Assembly (NCBI RefSeq): GCF_000503215.1
Contig: NZ_AYTD01000013.1
Span: 486,009 to 550,008 of the forward strand
DNA from: Pseudomonas canadensis
GTDB taxonomy: Bacteria; Pseudomonadota; Gammaproteobacteria; Pseudomonadales; Pseudomonadaceae
Length of the DNA stretch: 64,000 nt
Reading direction: 5' to 3'
Shown in pieces: positions 18,056-25,242 of the stretch; within the stretch, counting starts at the first letter, position 1, and every line of letters starts with the position of its first letter. Below the pieces are notes generated by a model. The model had not been told where the DNA came from. It worked only from the letters and a program-made list of their open reading frames with translations, and did not search any database. The translations under genes and the position numbers were made by a program.

Positions 18056-19529
18056 GGCGCATGACCTCTTGAGGATTGACGGCAGATGCTTCGAGTACCT
18101 TGACGATGGCGCCCTTGTGGAACACGGCGACGCGGTCGCACATGCCGATGACTTCCGGCAATTCGGAGGAAATCATGATGATTGCGTAGCCTTGTTCGGT
18201 GAGGCTGCGCATCAGCGCGTAGATCTGCGCCTTGGCCCCCACGTCGATGCCACGGGTGGGTTCGTCGAACACCAGCACGTCGCAGTGATGGTTGATCCAA
18301 CGGGCGATCACCACCTTTTGCTGGTTGCCGCCGCTGAGGTTGAACACCCGGCTTTCACTGCTGGGGGCCTTGATCGACAGTTGCTTCATCAGGCCTTCGA
18401 CGCTGGCGCATTCGCGGTTCTTGTCGATCAGGCCCGAGGCGTTCTGGTATTTGGGCAAGTTGTTCAACGAGATGTTTTCGCGAATGCTGAAGTCGGTGAT
18501 CAGCCCTTCGCTCTTGCGGCTTTCCGGCAGCAGGCCGATGCCGTGGGCCAGGGCCTGGGCCGGGTCGTCGAGGGTGATTTTCTCGCCGCGCAGCCATACG
18601 TCTTTGCTCACCGACGGCAGCGCGCCCATCATGCCCAGGGCCAGTTCGGTACGACCGGAACCGACCAAGCCGGCAAAGCCGAGGATCTCGCCCTTGTGCA
18701 GCTGGAAGCTGTTGTGCGGGCCGTTGCGCACCAGTTGGATGTCCTTGACCTCCAGCAACAGCGGGCCACGCTCGGTGTTCGGTTTGGGTGGAAAACTGCA
18801 TTCCAGGCGGCGCCCGACCATCATCTCGACCAGCCGGTCGATATCACTGTCAGCCACATCGGTAACGCCCACATTGCCGCCGTCGCGCAACACGCTGATG
18901 CGGTCGCACACCTGGAAAATCTCCTCCAGGTGATGGGAGATGAAAATCACCGCCACGCCCTGGCGCTTGAGTTCGCGCATGATGTCGAACAGCAGCTCAG
19001 CCTCGCTCGGTGTCAGCGTGGCAGTCGGTTCATCCAACACCAGCAGGCGCGCATCCAGGGCCAGGGCCTTGGCGATTTCGACAAACTGCTGCTCGGCCAC
19101 GCTCAGGTGCTTGACCGCACATTGCAGGTCGATGGTCACGCCGAGGCGCTTGAACAACGCCTCGCTGGCCTCGACCATTTCGCGCTTGCGCAACAGGCCG
19201 AAACGGTTACTCAGCTCATGGCCGAGGAAGATGTTTTCCACGGCAGTGAGGTAGGGAATCAGGCTGAACTCCTGGAACACGATGCCGATACCGGCGGCGA
19301 TTGCGTCGCGATAGGTCGCGAACTGCTGCGCCTGGCCATCGATCAGGATCTGGCCTTCGTCTTGATGCTCGACGCCACCGAGGATCTTCATCAGCGTCGA
19401 TTTGCCCGCGCCATTTTCGCCGAGCAAGGCATGAATCTCACCGCGCTCGACTTGCAGGTTGATGGACTTGAGGGCCTGTACGCCCGGGTACCGCTTACAG
19501 ATGTTTTCCAACTTCAGAAGACTGCTCAT
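18021..19529 (-). CDS. CUT2 sugar/polyol ABC transporter, double ATPase (RbsA family)
   Basis: A 502-residue fused ATPase. The first half has Walker [10 protein letters not shown], signature LSVAEQQ and Walker [12 protein letters not shown]. The second half has the usual degenerate P-loop [10 protein letters not shown], an intact signature [14 protein letters not shown] and Walker [17 protein letters not shown]. It powers import with the RbsC-type permease and the binding protein encoded upstream. Its end overlaps the permease start by 35 bp. Confidence 0.92.
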   Translation of the reverse strand: MSSLLKLENICKRYPGVQALKSINLQVERGEIHALLGENGAGKSTLMKILGGVEHQDEGQILIDGQAQQFATYRDAIAAGIGIVFQEFSLIPYLTAVENIFLGHELSNRFGLLRKREMVEASEALFKRLGVTIDLQCAVKHLSVAEQQFVEIAKALALDARLLVLDEPTATLTPSEAELLFDIMRELKRQGVAVIFISHHLEEIFQVCDRISVLRDGGNVGVTDVADSDIDRLVEMMVGRRLECSFPPKPNTERGPLLLEVKDIQLVRNGPHNSFQLHKGEILGFAGLVGSGRTELALGMMGALPSVSKDVWLRGEKITLDDPAQALAHGIGLLPESRKSEGLITDFSIRENISLNNLPKYQNASGLIDKNRECASVEGLMKQLSIKAPSSESRVFNLSGGNQQKVVIARWINHHCDVLVFDEPTRGIDVGAKAQIYALMRSLTEQGYAIIMISSELPEVIGMCDRVAVFHKGAIVKVLEASAVNPQEVMRHATGGSSEYVH

Positions 19530-19561
19530 ACCACCGACCTCGTATTCAGAAGGATGACCTG

Positions 19562-19584
19562 GGCCCCACGTCAGGCGTGGGGCC
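19562..19584 (-). promoter_or_regulatory. Intercistronic stem-loop after the binding-protein gene
   Basis: GGCCCCACG (19562-19570) pairs perfectly with CGTGGGGCC (19576-19584), in the 63-bp gap between the binding-protein stop and the ATPase start. There is no T-run after it in the minus-strand direction. Such stem-loops in ABC operons usually protect the upstream message and raise binding-protein level over the ATPase; that role is inferred. Confidence 0.6.
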
Positions 19585-19592
19585 TAGGCGAT

Positions 19593-20516
19593 TTACCAGC
19601 TGAAATCCTTGGCCTTGGCCTGGTCGATCAGGGTGATGTCCACCGGGATGGTGGCCGGCACCTGCGAGCCCCACTTCTTGGCCAGGGCAATGCCCAGCGC
19701 CAGGCGGATCTGGTCGCGCGGATACTGCGCTGAGGTGGCGATGAACTTGCTACCGGGCTTCTGGATCGCCTTGATCGCTTCCGGCGCGCCGTCGACGCTG
19801 ACCAGCTTCACGTCCAACCCGCTGGCTTCGATGGCCGAGAGCGCGCCGAGGGAGCCGTTGTCATTCACACTGAAAATGCCCTTTAGGGCGGGCTGGGCCT
19901 GCAGCATGTTTTCGGTGACGGTCAGCGCCTGGTCACGCTCCTGCTTGCCGTTCTGGATGCTGACGATCTTGATATCGGGGTGCTTGGCCACGGCCTCTTT
20001 GCAACCGCGCACACGCTCCAGGATCGGCACCACGGCGATGCCGTCGAGGATCGCGATATTGCCCTTGTCGCCGATGTTCTTGGCCAGGTATTCACAGGCC
20101 TGGAAGCCAGCGTCAAAGTTCTTCGAGCCGACGAAGGAATCCAGCGGGCCGTCGGCCTGGGCGTCTACCGCGACGACCACGACACCGGCGGCGTGGGCAG
20201 ACTTGACCGCCGATTGCACGCCGACCGAATCCGTAGGGTTGATCAGCAGGATGTCGATGCCTTTTTGCAGCATGTCTTCGACGTCACTGACTTGCTTGGA
20301 CACGTCGTGACGGGCGTCGGTGATGATCAGTTTCGCGCCGATGGTCGCGCCGGCTTCTTCCAGGGCGTTTTTCATGGTGACGAAGTAGGGATTGTTGATT
20401 TCCTGGAAGGACGCGCCGATGCGGATCGGCTTGGCAGCGTCGGCGAATGCTGGGGAGACAGTGCCGAGGGTGATGCTTACAGCCAATAAACACAGGGTTT
20501 TCGGGAGCATTTTCAT
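19593..20516 (-). CDS. CUT2-type periplasmic sugar/polyol-binding protein (RbsB family)
   Basis: A 307-residue binding protein and the first gene of the polyol operon. The ATG at 20516 follows AGAGA, and gives a Sec signal peptide ending at AFADAA near residue 24. The mature chain shows the RbsB fold: GASFQEINNPYFVTMKNAL, DVEDMLQKGIDILLINPTDS, and a hinge region ending in FSVNDNGSLGALSAIEA. Longer upstream starts would translate through the promoter and operator and are not credible. The ligand is likely the polyol or ketose used by the dehydrogenases and the kinase. Confidence 0.9.
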   Translation of the reverse strand: MKMLPKTLCLLAVSITLGTVSPAFADAAKPIRIGASFQEINNPYFVTMKNALEEAGATIGAKLIITDARHDVSKQVSDVEDMLQKGIDILLINPTDSVGVQSAVKSAHAAGVVVVAVDAQADGPLDSFVGSKNFDAGFQACEYLAKNIGDKGNIAILDGIAVVPILERVRGCKEAVAKHPDIKIVSIQNGKQERDQALTVTENMLQAQPALKGIFSVNDNGSLGALSAIEASGLDVKLVSVDGAPEAIKAIQKPGSKFIATSAQYPRDQIRLALGIALAKKWGSQVPATIPVDITLIDQAKAKDFSW

Positions 20517-20552
20517 GGCGTGATTCTCTGTTTTGTTTTTATTGTTAGAGCA

Positions 20553-20570
20553 AATGTTATCGTTAACATT
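20553..20570. promoter_or_regulatory. LacI-type operator before the polyol operon
   Basis: AATGTTATCGTTAACATT is an 18-bp palindrome with a central CG and eight of nine symmetric pairs matching, which is the standard form of LacI-family operators. It sits 37 bp upstream of the binding-protein ATG. The only LacI-family gene in the window lies at the other end of this operon. Confidence 0.75.
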
Positions 20571-20639
20571 TTGCGAGAAACTAACAAGGAAACATGGGGT
20601 GTGCAAGCCCCCACTGGTCGCCTCGGCTGACACGGTCCT

Positions 20640-20726
20640 TGTAGGAGCCGGCTTGCTGGCGATGGCATCCACTCGCCGTACCTGACACACCGAGGTGTCA
20701 GCATCGCCGGCAAGCCGGCTCCTACA
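20640..20726. repeat. REP doublet 3 (inverted pair)
   Basis: TGTAGGAGCCGGCTTGCTGG at the left and its near-complement ending in GGCTCCTACA at the right. It separates the polyol operon promoter from the divergent desaturase-like gene. Confidence 0.88.
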
Positions 20727-20812
20727 GTAGGTCTGTGTGCAGCGCAAAACTCGCACATTCCCCACCACCAACTAAGCTCAGACTCCAACAAAAAAACACC
20801 GAGCAACCCGCC

Positions 20813-21490
20813 ATGGACCACCCCACCGAGACCTTTCGCGCCCGTTACCGCGCCACTGTCGCACCCCACTACAACCCTTGGCTGCACGCCAGTTTCGTGT
20901 TCGGCTACGGCATCGTGTGCATCGCCCTGGCCTGGTCATCCACGCATCAGATCAGCGCTGTGCAATGGCTGACCGTGCCGCTGACCCTGGTGTTCTTCAA
21001 CCTCTGCATCTACCTCGTGCACCGTCACCTCGGCCACCACAAGCACGCCTTGGCCCGGCTGTTCTACGCACGCCACACCGGCGATCATCACAGTTTCTTC
21101 ACCCCCGGCCACATGACCTACGACAGCCCCCGCGACTGGCGCGTCATCCTGTTCCCGGCCTGGCTGATCGTGCTGCACAGCCTGGCAATCACTCTGCCTG
21201 CCTGGTGGTTGCTCAAACAATTGAGCCCCAATGTCGCCGGCCTGTTCGCGGGGTGCATGATCCTCGGGTATTTACTTTACGAAGTGTTTCACGCCTGCGA
21301 GCACCTGCCCGCCAGCCACCCGGTGGCGCGCTTGCCGTGGATCCGCCAGATGCACCATCTGCACGCCCTGCATCACCGCCGTGAACTGATGCAGGGTCGC
21401 AACTTCAACATCGTCCTTCCCCTGATGGATTACCTGTTCGGCACCCTGCATTGGGAACCGAGCATCAACGACAACCAGGCATCGTCATGA
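20813..21490 (+). CDS. Sterol desaturase/fatty acid hydroxylase superfamily membrane protein
   Basis: A 225-residue integral membrane di-iron protein. The histidine clusters expected for this superfamily are present: HRHLGHHKH near residue 75, ARHTGDHHSFF near 89, FHACEHLP near 161 and MHHLHALHH near 183, with four hydrophobic segments around them. These enzymes hydroxylate or desaturate lipids at the membrane. The stop overlaps the next gene start by ATGA, so it works with the propeller-type hydrolase that follows. The substrate is unknown. Confidence 0.8.
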   Translation: MDHPTETFRARYRATVAPHYNPWLHASFVFGYGIVCIALAWSSTHQISAVQWLTVPLTLVFFNLCIYLVHRHLGHHKHALARLFYARHTGDHHSFFTPGHMTYDSPRDWRVILFPAWLIVLHSLAITLPAWWLLKQLSPNVAGLFAGCMILGYLLYEVFHACEHLPASHPVARLPWIRQMHHLHALHHRRELMQGRNFNIVLPLMDYLFGTLHWEPSINDNQASS

Positions 21491-22587
21491 GTACCCGTCC
21501 CAAAAAACTACGTCATCTGCTGTTTCTACTGCTTCTGGCGGTGGTCGCCTTTCTGCTGTTGATGCCGACCAAAGTGCAACCCGTAAACTGGACGCCACCC
21601 TCGGCGCCGTCGATGAAGAGCGGCCTTTACACCGAGAACCAGCGCCTCAAGGGCGTGCAGAAAATCGGCGCCCAGGACATCGCCGGGCCCGAGGCCTTGC
21701 TGCTGGACGCCCAGGGCTTTTTGATCAGCGGCTTGCATGACGGGCGCATCATCCGCACCTCGCCCGACAGCCGCAGCCTGGAAGTATTGGCCAATACCGG
21801 CGGAAGGCCCCTGGGCCTGGCGCTGCACCCGGATGGGCGCCTGATCATTGCCGACGGGATCAAGGGCTTGCTCGCCCTGGATGCAAAACACCAACTCACT
21901 ACGTTGAGCACCAGTGCCAACGGCCTGCCCTTCGGTTTCACCGATGACGTCACCGTGGACGCGAGCGGGCGTTATGCCTACTTCAGCGATGCGTCGAGTC
22001 GCTGGGGCTACGGGCAGGACGGCGAAGCGGTGATCGAACATGGCGGCGACGGTCGGCTGCTGCGCTATGACTTCAGCAACGGCAGCACCGACGTGCTACT
22101 GGACCAACTGCAATTTGCCAACGGCGTGGCCTTGGGGCCGGATGAAAACTTCGTGCTGGTGAATGAAACCGGCGCCTACCGTATCAGCCGTTACTGGCTC
22201 AAGGGCGAGCGCGCCGGCACCCATGACCTGTTTATCGACAACCTGCCCGGCCTGCCGGACAACCTTAGCTTCAACGGCCAGGACCGTTTCTGGGTAGCGC
22301 TGTATTCGCCACGCAATCCGTTGCTTGACAGCTTTGCCGGCTACCCATTGCTGCGCAAGGTAATGGTACGGGCGCTGATGGTGGTGCCCAAGCCTATCGA
22401 ACGCAAAGCCTTCGTGCTGGGCTTGGATCCCGAAGGTAAGGTCATCGCCAACCTGCAGGACGGCAGCCCGGGGAACTACTCGCCGATCACCACCGCACGG
22501 GAATATGGAAACTGGTTGTACCTGGGCTCGTTGAAAGGCACGAGCATGGCGCGGCTACCGCTGGACCTGGCATTGGCGGGCGAATAA
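21487..22587 (+). CDS. Membrane-anchored SMP-30/strictosidine-synthase-like beta-propeller protein
   Basis: A 366-residue protein with an N-terminal hydrophobic anchor (residues about 10-29) followed by a six-bladed propeller. Propeller markers are GPEALLLDAQGFLISGLHDG, GRPLGLALHPDGRLIIAD, FTDDVTVDASGRYAYFSDAS (strictosidine-synthase-like), GVALGPDENFVLVNETG and GLPDNLSFN. The family includes lactonases and arylesterases with a central calcium. Coupled by ATGA to the desaturase-like gene, it may hydrolyse the product of that enzyme; this is inference. A bidirectional terminator follows. Confidence 0.8.
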   Translation: MSTRPKKLRHLLFLLLLAVVAFLLLMPTKVQPVNWTPPSAPSMKSGLYTENQRLKGVQKIGAQDIAGPEALLLDAQGFLISGLHDGRIIRTSPDSRSLEVLANTGGRPLGLALHPDGRLIIADGIKGLLALDAKHQLTTLSTSANGLPFGFTDDVTVDASGRYAYFSDASSRWGYGQDGEAVIEHGGDGRLLRYDFSNGSTDVLLDQLQFANGVALGPDENFVLVNETGAYRISRYWLKGERAGTHDLFIDNLPGLPDNLSFNGQDRFWVALYSPRNPLLDSFAGYPLLRKVMVRALMVVPKPIERKAFVLGLDPEGKVIANLQDGSPGNYSPITTAREYGNWLYLGSLKGTSMARLPLDLALAGE

Positions 22588-22590
22588 AAA

Positions 22591-22618
22591 AAGGGGCAGC
22601 CTCGTCAGGCTGCCCCTT
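22591..22618. terminator. Bidirectional intrinsic terminator
   Basis: A strong GC-rich hairpin, GGGGCAGCC paired with GGCTGCCCC, preceded by a run of A and followed by T-rich sequence. It lies between the convergent propeller-protein gene and the PPC-domain gene and can serve both. Confidence 0.85.
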
Positions 22619-22636
22619 CTCACTCACACCGTTGAA

Positions 22637-24079
22637 TCAGTGAACGATGTTCTGGGTGCAGATGTGCCCGAAGGTCACGTAAGGCACGTTCTCGCCACCC
22701 ACGCCCACGCCAGGGAACTCGTCCAGCTCGATACGCCAGCCGCCGAAGTTGAAAGTGGTGTCCCAGGTGTAGGTGACGCCCGTGCTGCTGTCCGGATACT
22801 GCACACGGTTATCGCCGAAGCAGTCGCCGATACCGGAACTGGCCTGGGATGTGCCCGCACTGTTGGTGGTGGCCTTGAAGTCGGTCCAGTGGAACTCGGC
22901 ACCGTCAAAGCGTTTGTCGATACGCAGAACCGGCGTAACGCCCAGCAGCGGTGCGCCCGTGGAGTCGGACCAATTGGTGGTCCAGTTCACCGTACGTCCC
23001 GCCTGGGTCGCCATCCAGAAAATCGACGCCGGTACACGCACGATATTGTCACCCTTCACATCAGACGTGTTCAGGCGCGGCGTAGAGCCCAGGCTCAACT
23101 GGTATTGTTTGGTCGAATCCTGAACCACGGCCGGATTGGCCCGCACACGCACCTTCACCGTGGTGCCCGGCGTGACACTCGGGTAGGTCGAGGTCGAGCC
23201 GGCAGGGATGGTGACCCAATTGACGCCGTCAAAACGATCGAAAATCCATTGGTTGCGGCTGCCGTTCGCGTCACCGGCCAGGTACATGCTCACGCTTTGG
23301 CCACGCACCGCCTTGAAGTCGAAGTAATCGACATCGTTGGCGTTGTCGAGGTTACCGGTCACCTTGTTCATCGAGTCCGGCAGCACAAAGGCGGTTTGCG
23401 GCGTGTCATTGGGTTCATAGGCATCGACGTTGGTATCCACCGCCACGCCAAAGCTGAATTGCGAGCTGCTGGCGACCTTGGCGACCATGTACCAGTAGTA
23501 ATCACCGGCCGGCAGTACGCCGTTGAGGTACTCGTCGGCATTGCCTGCGGCATCCGAGGAGCCCACCACGCTCAGGTTGCCCTGGCCGTCGTCCTGGAAC
23601 AGGGTCAGCGACATGTCGGTGCCTGCGCTCTGGTTGACCAGTTGCACCTGGACCCGCGCGTTTTCTGGCAGGTTGAAGTGATAAGCGAACTCTTCACCTT
23701 GAGCCACACCCGTGATGGTGTAGAGCGTGTTGATATCCAGGGTGGGGAACAGCGGGACGAAGGCCGCAACGGCAGCGCTCTTCAGCTCGGCCTGGCCGGG
23801 CTTTTTCAACTCACCGACCACGGTGTTGAAAGGCGCGGATTTGACGGACTGCGTGACAGCCTTGGACTGACCGGTCTTGGCTGCCTTCAGCTTTTGCTTG
23901 AGGCTGGCCGGGACCTTCGCCGCGTCCAGCTTGCCGCCGGATTTCAGGGCTTTGTCCACGGCCTGCCTGACCGCTTCGACATTGAGTTTCTGAGGGTATT
24001 GCTCGGCCAGGGCAAAGGCCGAAACGAAGCAGGAGGCCGCCATGGCCGCGCCCAGCATAAAGGCTTTTTTAGATTTCAT
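22637..24079 (-). CDS. Secreted protein with a pre-peptidase C-terminal (PPC)-type domain
   Basis: A 480-residue exported protein. The signal peptide ends near AFALAEQ (residue 25). Residues about 30-85 are Lys/Ala-rich and look like a propeptide. A PPC-type beta-sandwich segment is seen near residues 216-300 (YEPNDTPQTAFVLPD and NDVDYFDFKAVRGQSVSMY), with a related beta-rich segment before it. No protease motif is visible, so this is either a binding/adhesive protein or the processed partner of a protease elsewhere. It is monocistronic and convergent with the propeller gene. Confidence 0.7.
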   Translation of the reverse strand: MKSKKAFMLGAAMAASCFVSAFALAEQYPQKLNVEAVRQAVDKALKSGGKLDAAKVPASLKQKLKAAKTGQSKAVTQSVKSAPFNTVVGELKKPGQAELKSAAVAAFVPLFPTLDINTLYTITGVAQGEEFAYHFNLPENARVQVQLVNQSAGTDMSLTLFQDDGQGNLSVVGSSDAAGNADEYLNGVLPAGDYYWYMVAKVASSSQFSFGVAVDTNVDAYEPNDTPQTAFVLPDSMNKVTGNLDNANDVDYFDFKAVRGQSVSMYLAGDANGSRNQWIFDRFDGVNWVTIPAGSTSTYPSVTPGTTVKVRVRANPAVVQDSTKQYQLSLGSTPRLNTSDVKGDNIVRVPASIFWMATQAGRTVNWTTNWSDSTGAPLLGVTPVLRIDKRFDGAEFHWTDFKATTNSAGTSQASSGIGDCFGDNRVQYPDSSTGVTYTWDTTFNFGGWRIELDEFPGVGVGGENVPYVTFGHICTQNIVH

Positions 24080-24112
24080 TTTTTATCCATCCATAGTTAA
24101 AAACTGAAGGTC

Positions 24113-24133
24113 AGGTGACATCCGGTCACCTGG
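24113..24133 (-). terminator. Hairpin between the AttH-type operon and the PPC-protein gene
   Basis: CAGGTGAC (24113-24120) and GTCACCTG (24126-24133) form a perfect 8-bp stem, followed on the minus strand by TTCAGTTTTT. It fits a modest intrinsic terminator for the operon ending at 24181, but it also lies in the promoter region of the next minus-strand gene. Confidence 0.5.
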
Positions 24134-24180
24134 GATGGAATCTAGCCGCATACTGTATGCATGTCCAGTATTTTTATTTG

Positions 24181-25242
24181 CTAATACCCCGTCATTTCCA
24201 AATAGCCCACCCCACCGTCAAACCGTACCGGCCCTTCCCAGTACGGAATGCTCAGGTTCATCCAGGCGTTCGGGTTGACGGCTTGGGTGATGATATCCAA
24301 CTGTTTGCCAGGGATTTTCAGCGACCAGCGCGTGGGAATCTTGCGCCCATCAATCGTGGTGGTTTCCAACGGTGTCAGTTGGATATCTGCGTTGTGCAGC
24401 GTTTGCGTCTGGCCTTGCGCGTCGATCCAGGTGCCCGTGAGATACCCAGCGCCGTCGGCTTGCCGTACCCGAAACAACATCAACTGCTCGCCCCGGTCCA
24501 GGTGCAGGGAAAACCAGTCCCAGCCGGTCTGGCCGGCGCTCAGCGGTTGGCTGCTCCACTCGCGGTCGAGCCAGGCCGGACCGGTGACTTTATAGACCTC
24601 GCCATCGATAGTGACGCTACCACTGGCACTGAAAAACGGCTGGCTGTAGTAGTACGACGCCTGGCCCTGGTCGGACTTGCGGCTGTAGCCGTTGTCGCCC
24701 TGCAACACCAGTGAGCGACTGGACGTCAGGTGCAGGTCATAGGCGAATTGCGCACCACTGGCCTTGAGTTGCATGTCGGCCAAGCTGCTCGCGGCGCCGG
24801 GACGGGTGACAAAGTTCCAATCGTCGATCCAGGCGTTGAACGGCTGCGCCTGGGCCCCGGCCTGGCCCACGCCGCCGCGCGCAAAGCGTTCGGCGGCATA
24901 GTGGTGAGTGGCGGACGTCACGGCGGCGTGGCCAAGCCAGATTGTCGAATCACGCCAGCTCGCCTCGGTCGGCCCCGCCTTGAGCGCATTGCGGAACAAC
25001 GTCCACTGCACACCGAAGACATTGCCCTGCGCGTCCTTGAGGTTGGCGGTGACGTACCACCACTCGATACGAAAGCCCTGATGGGGCCCATGGTCCTCGG
25101 GAAAACTGAACACTTTGCCGGGCACCACTTGGGCAAAGTCCGCCGCGTCACTGCCCAGGCCGGCGAAGCTTTCCTGCGGCTCAGGGGCTTTGTCACAAGC
25201 GACCAGTAAGCAGCACATCCACAACAGGCACTTAATCTTCAT
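24181..25242 (-). CDS. AttH/CrtC-like lipocalin-domain lipoprotein
   Basis: A 353-residue lipoprotein with lipobox LVAC at Cys16. The chain has the AttH/CrtC hallmarks FPEDHGPHQGFRIEWWYVTANL near residues 46-67, a paired beta-barrel region, and WLDREWSSQPL near 220. CrtC relatives are hydratases acting on terpenoids; AttH relatives are found with an FtsX permease and an ATPase, as here, in the AttEFGH system. The ATG at 25242 overlaps the permease stop by 11 bp; the TTG two codons upstream is less likely. The transported or processed lipid is unknown. Confidence 0.82.
   Translation of the reverse strand: MKIKCLLWMCCLLVACDKAPEPQESFAGLGSDAADFAQVVPGKVFSFPEDHGPHQGFRIEWWYVTANLKDAQGNVFGVQWTLFRNALKAGPTEASWRDSTIWLGHAAVTSATHHYAAERFARGGVGQAGAQAQPFNAWIDDWNFVTRPGAASSLADMQLKASGAQFAYDLHLTSSRSLVLQGDNGYSRKSDQGQASYYYSQPFFSASGSVTIDGEVYKVTGPAWLDREWSSQPLSAGQTGWDWFSLHLDRGEQLMLFRVRQADGAGYLTGTWIDAQGQTQTLHNADIQLTPLETTTIDGRKIPTRWSLKIPGKQLDIITQAVNPNAWMNLSIPYWEGPVRFDGGVGYLEMTGY

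Noticed and set aside
18054..19733. A 559-codon plus-strand frame opposite the RbsA-type ATPase
   Set aside because: It is antisense to a gene with intact ATPase motifs; long antisense frames are common at this GC content, and its composition (His/Gln/Asp-rich) is that of a shadow.
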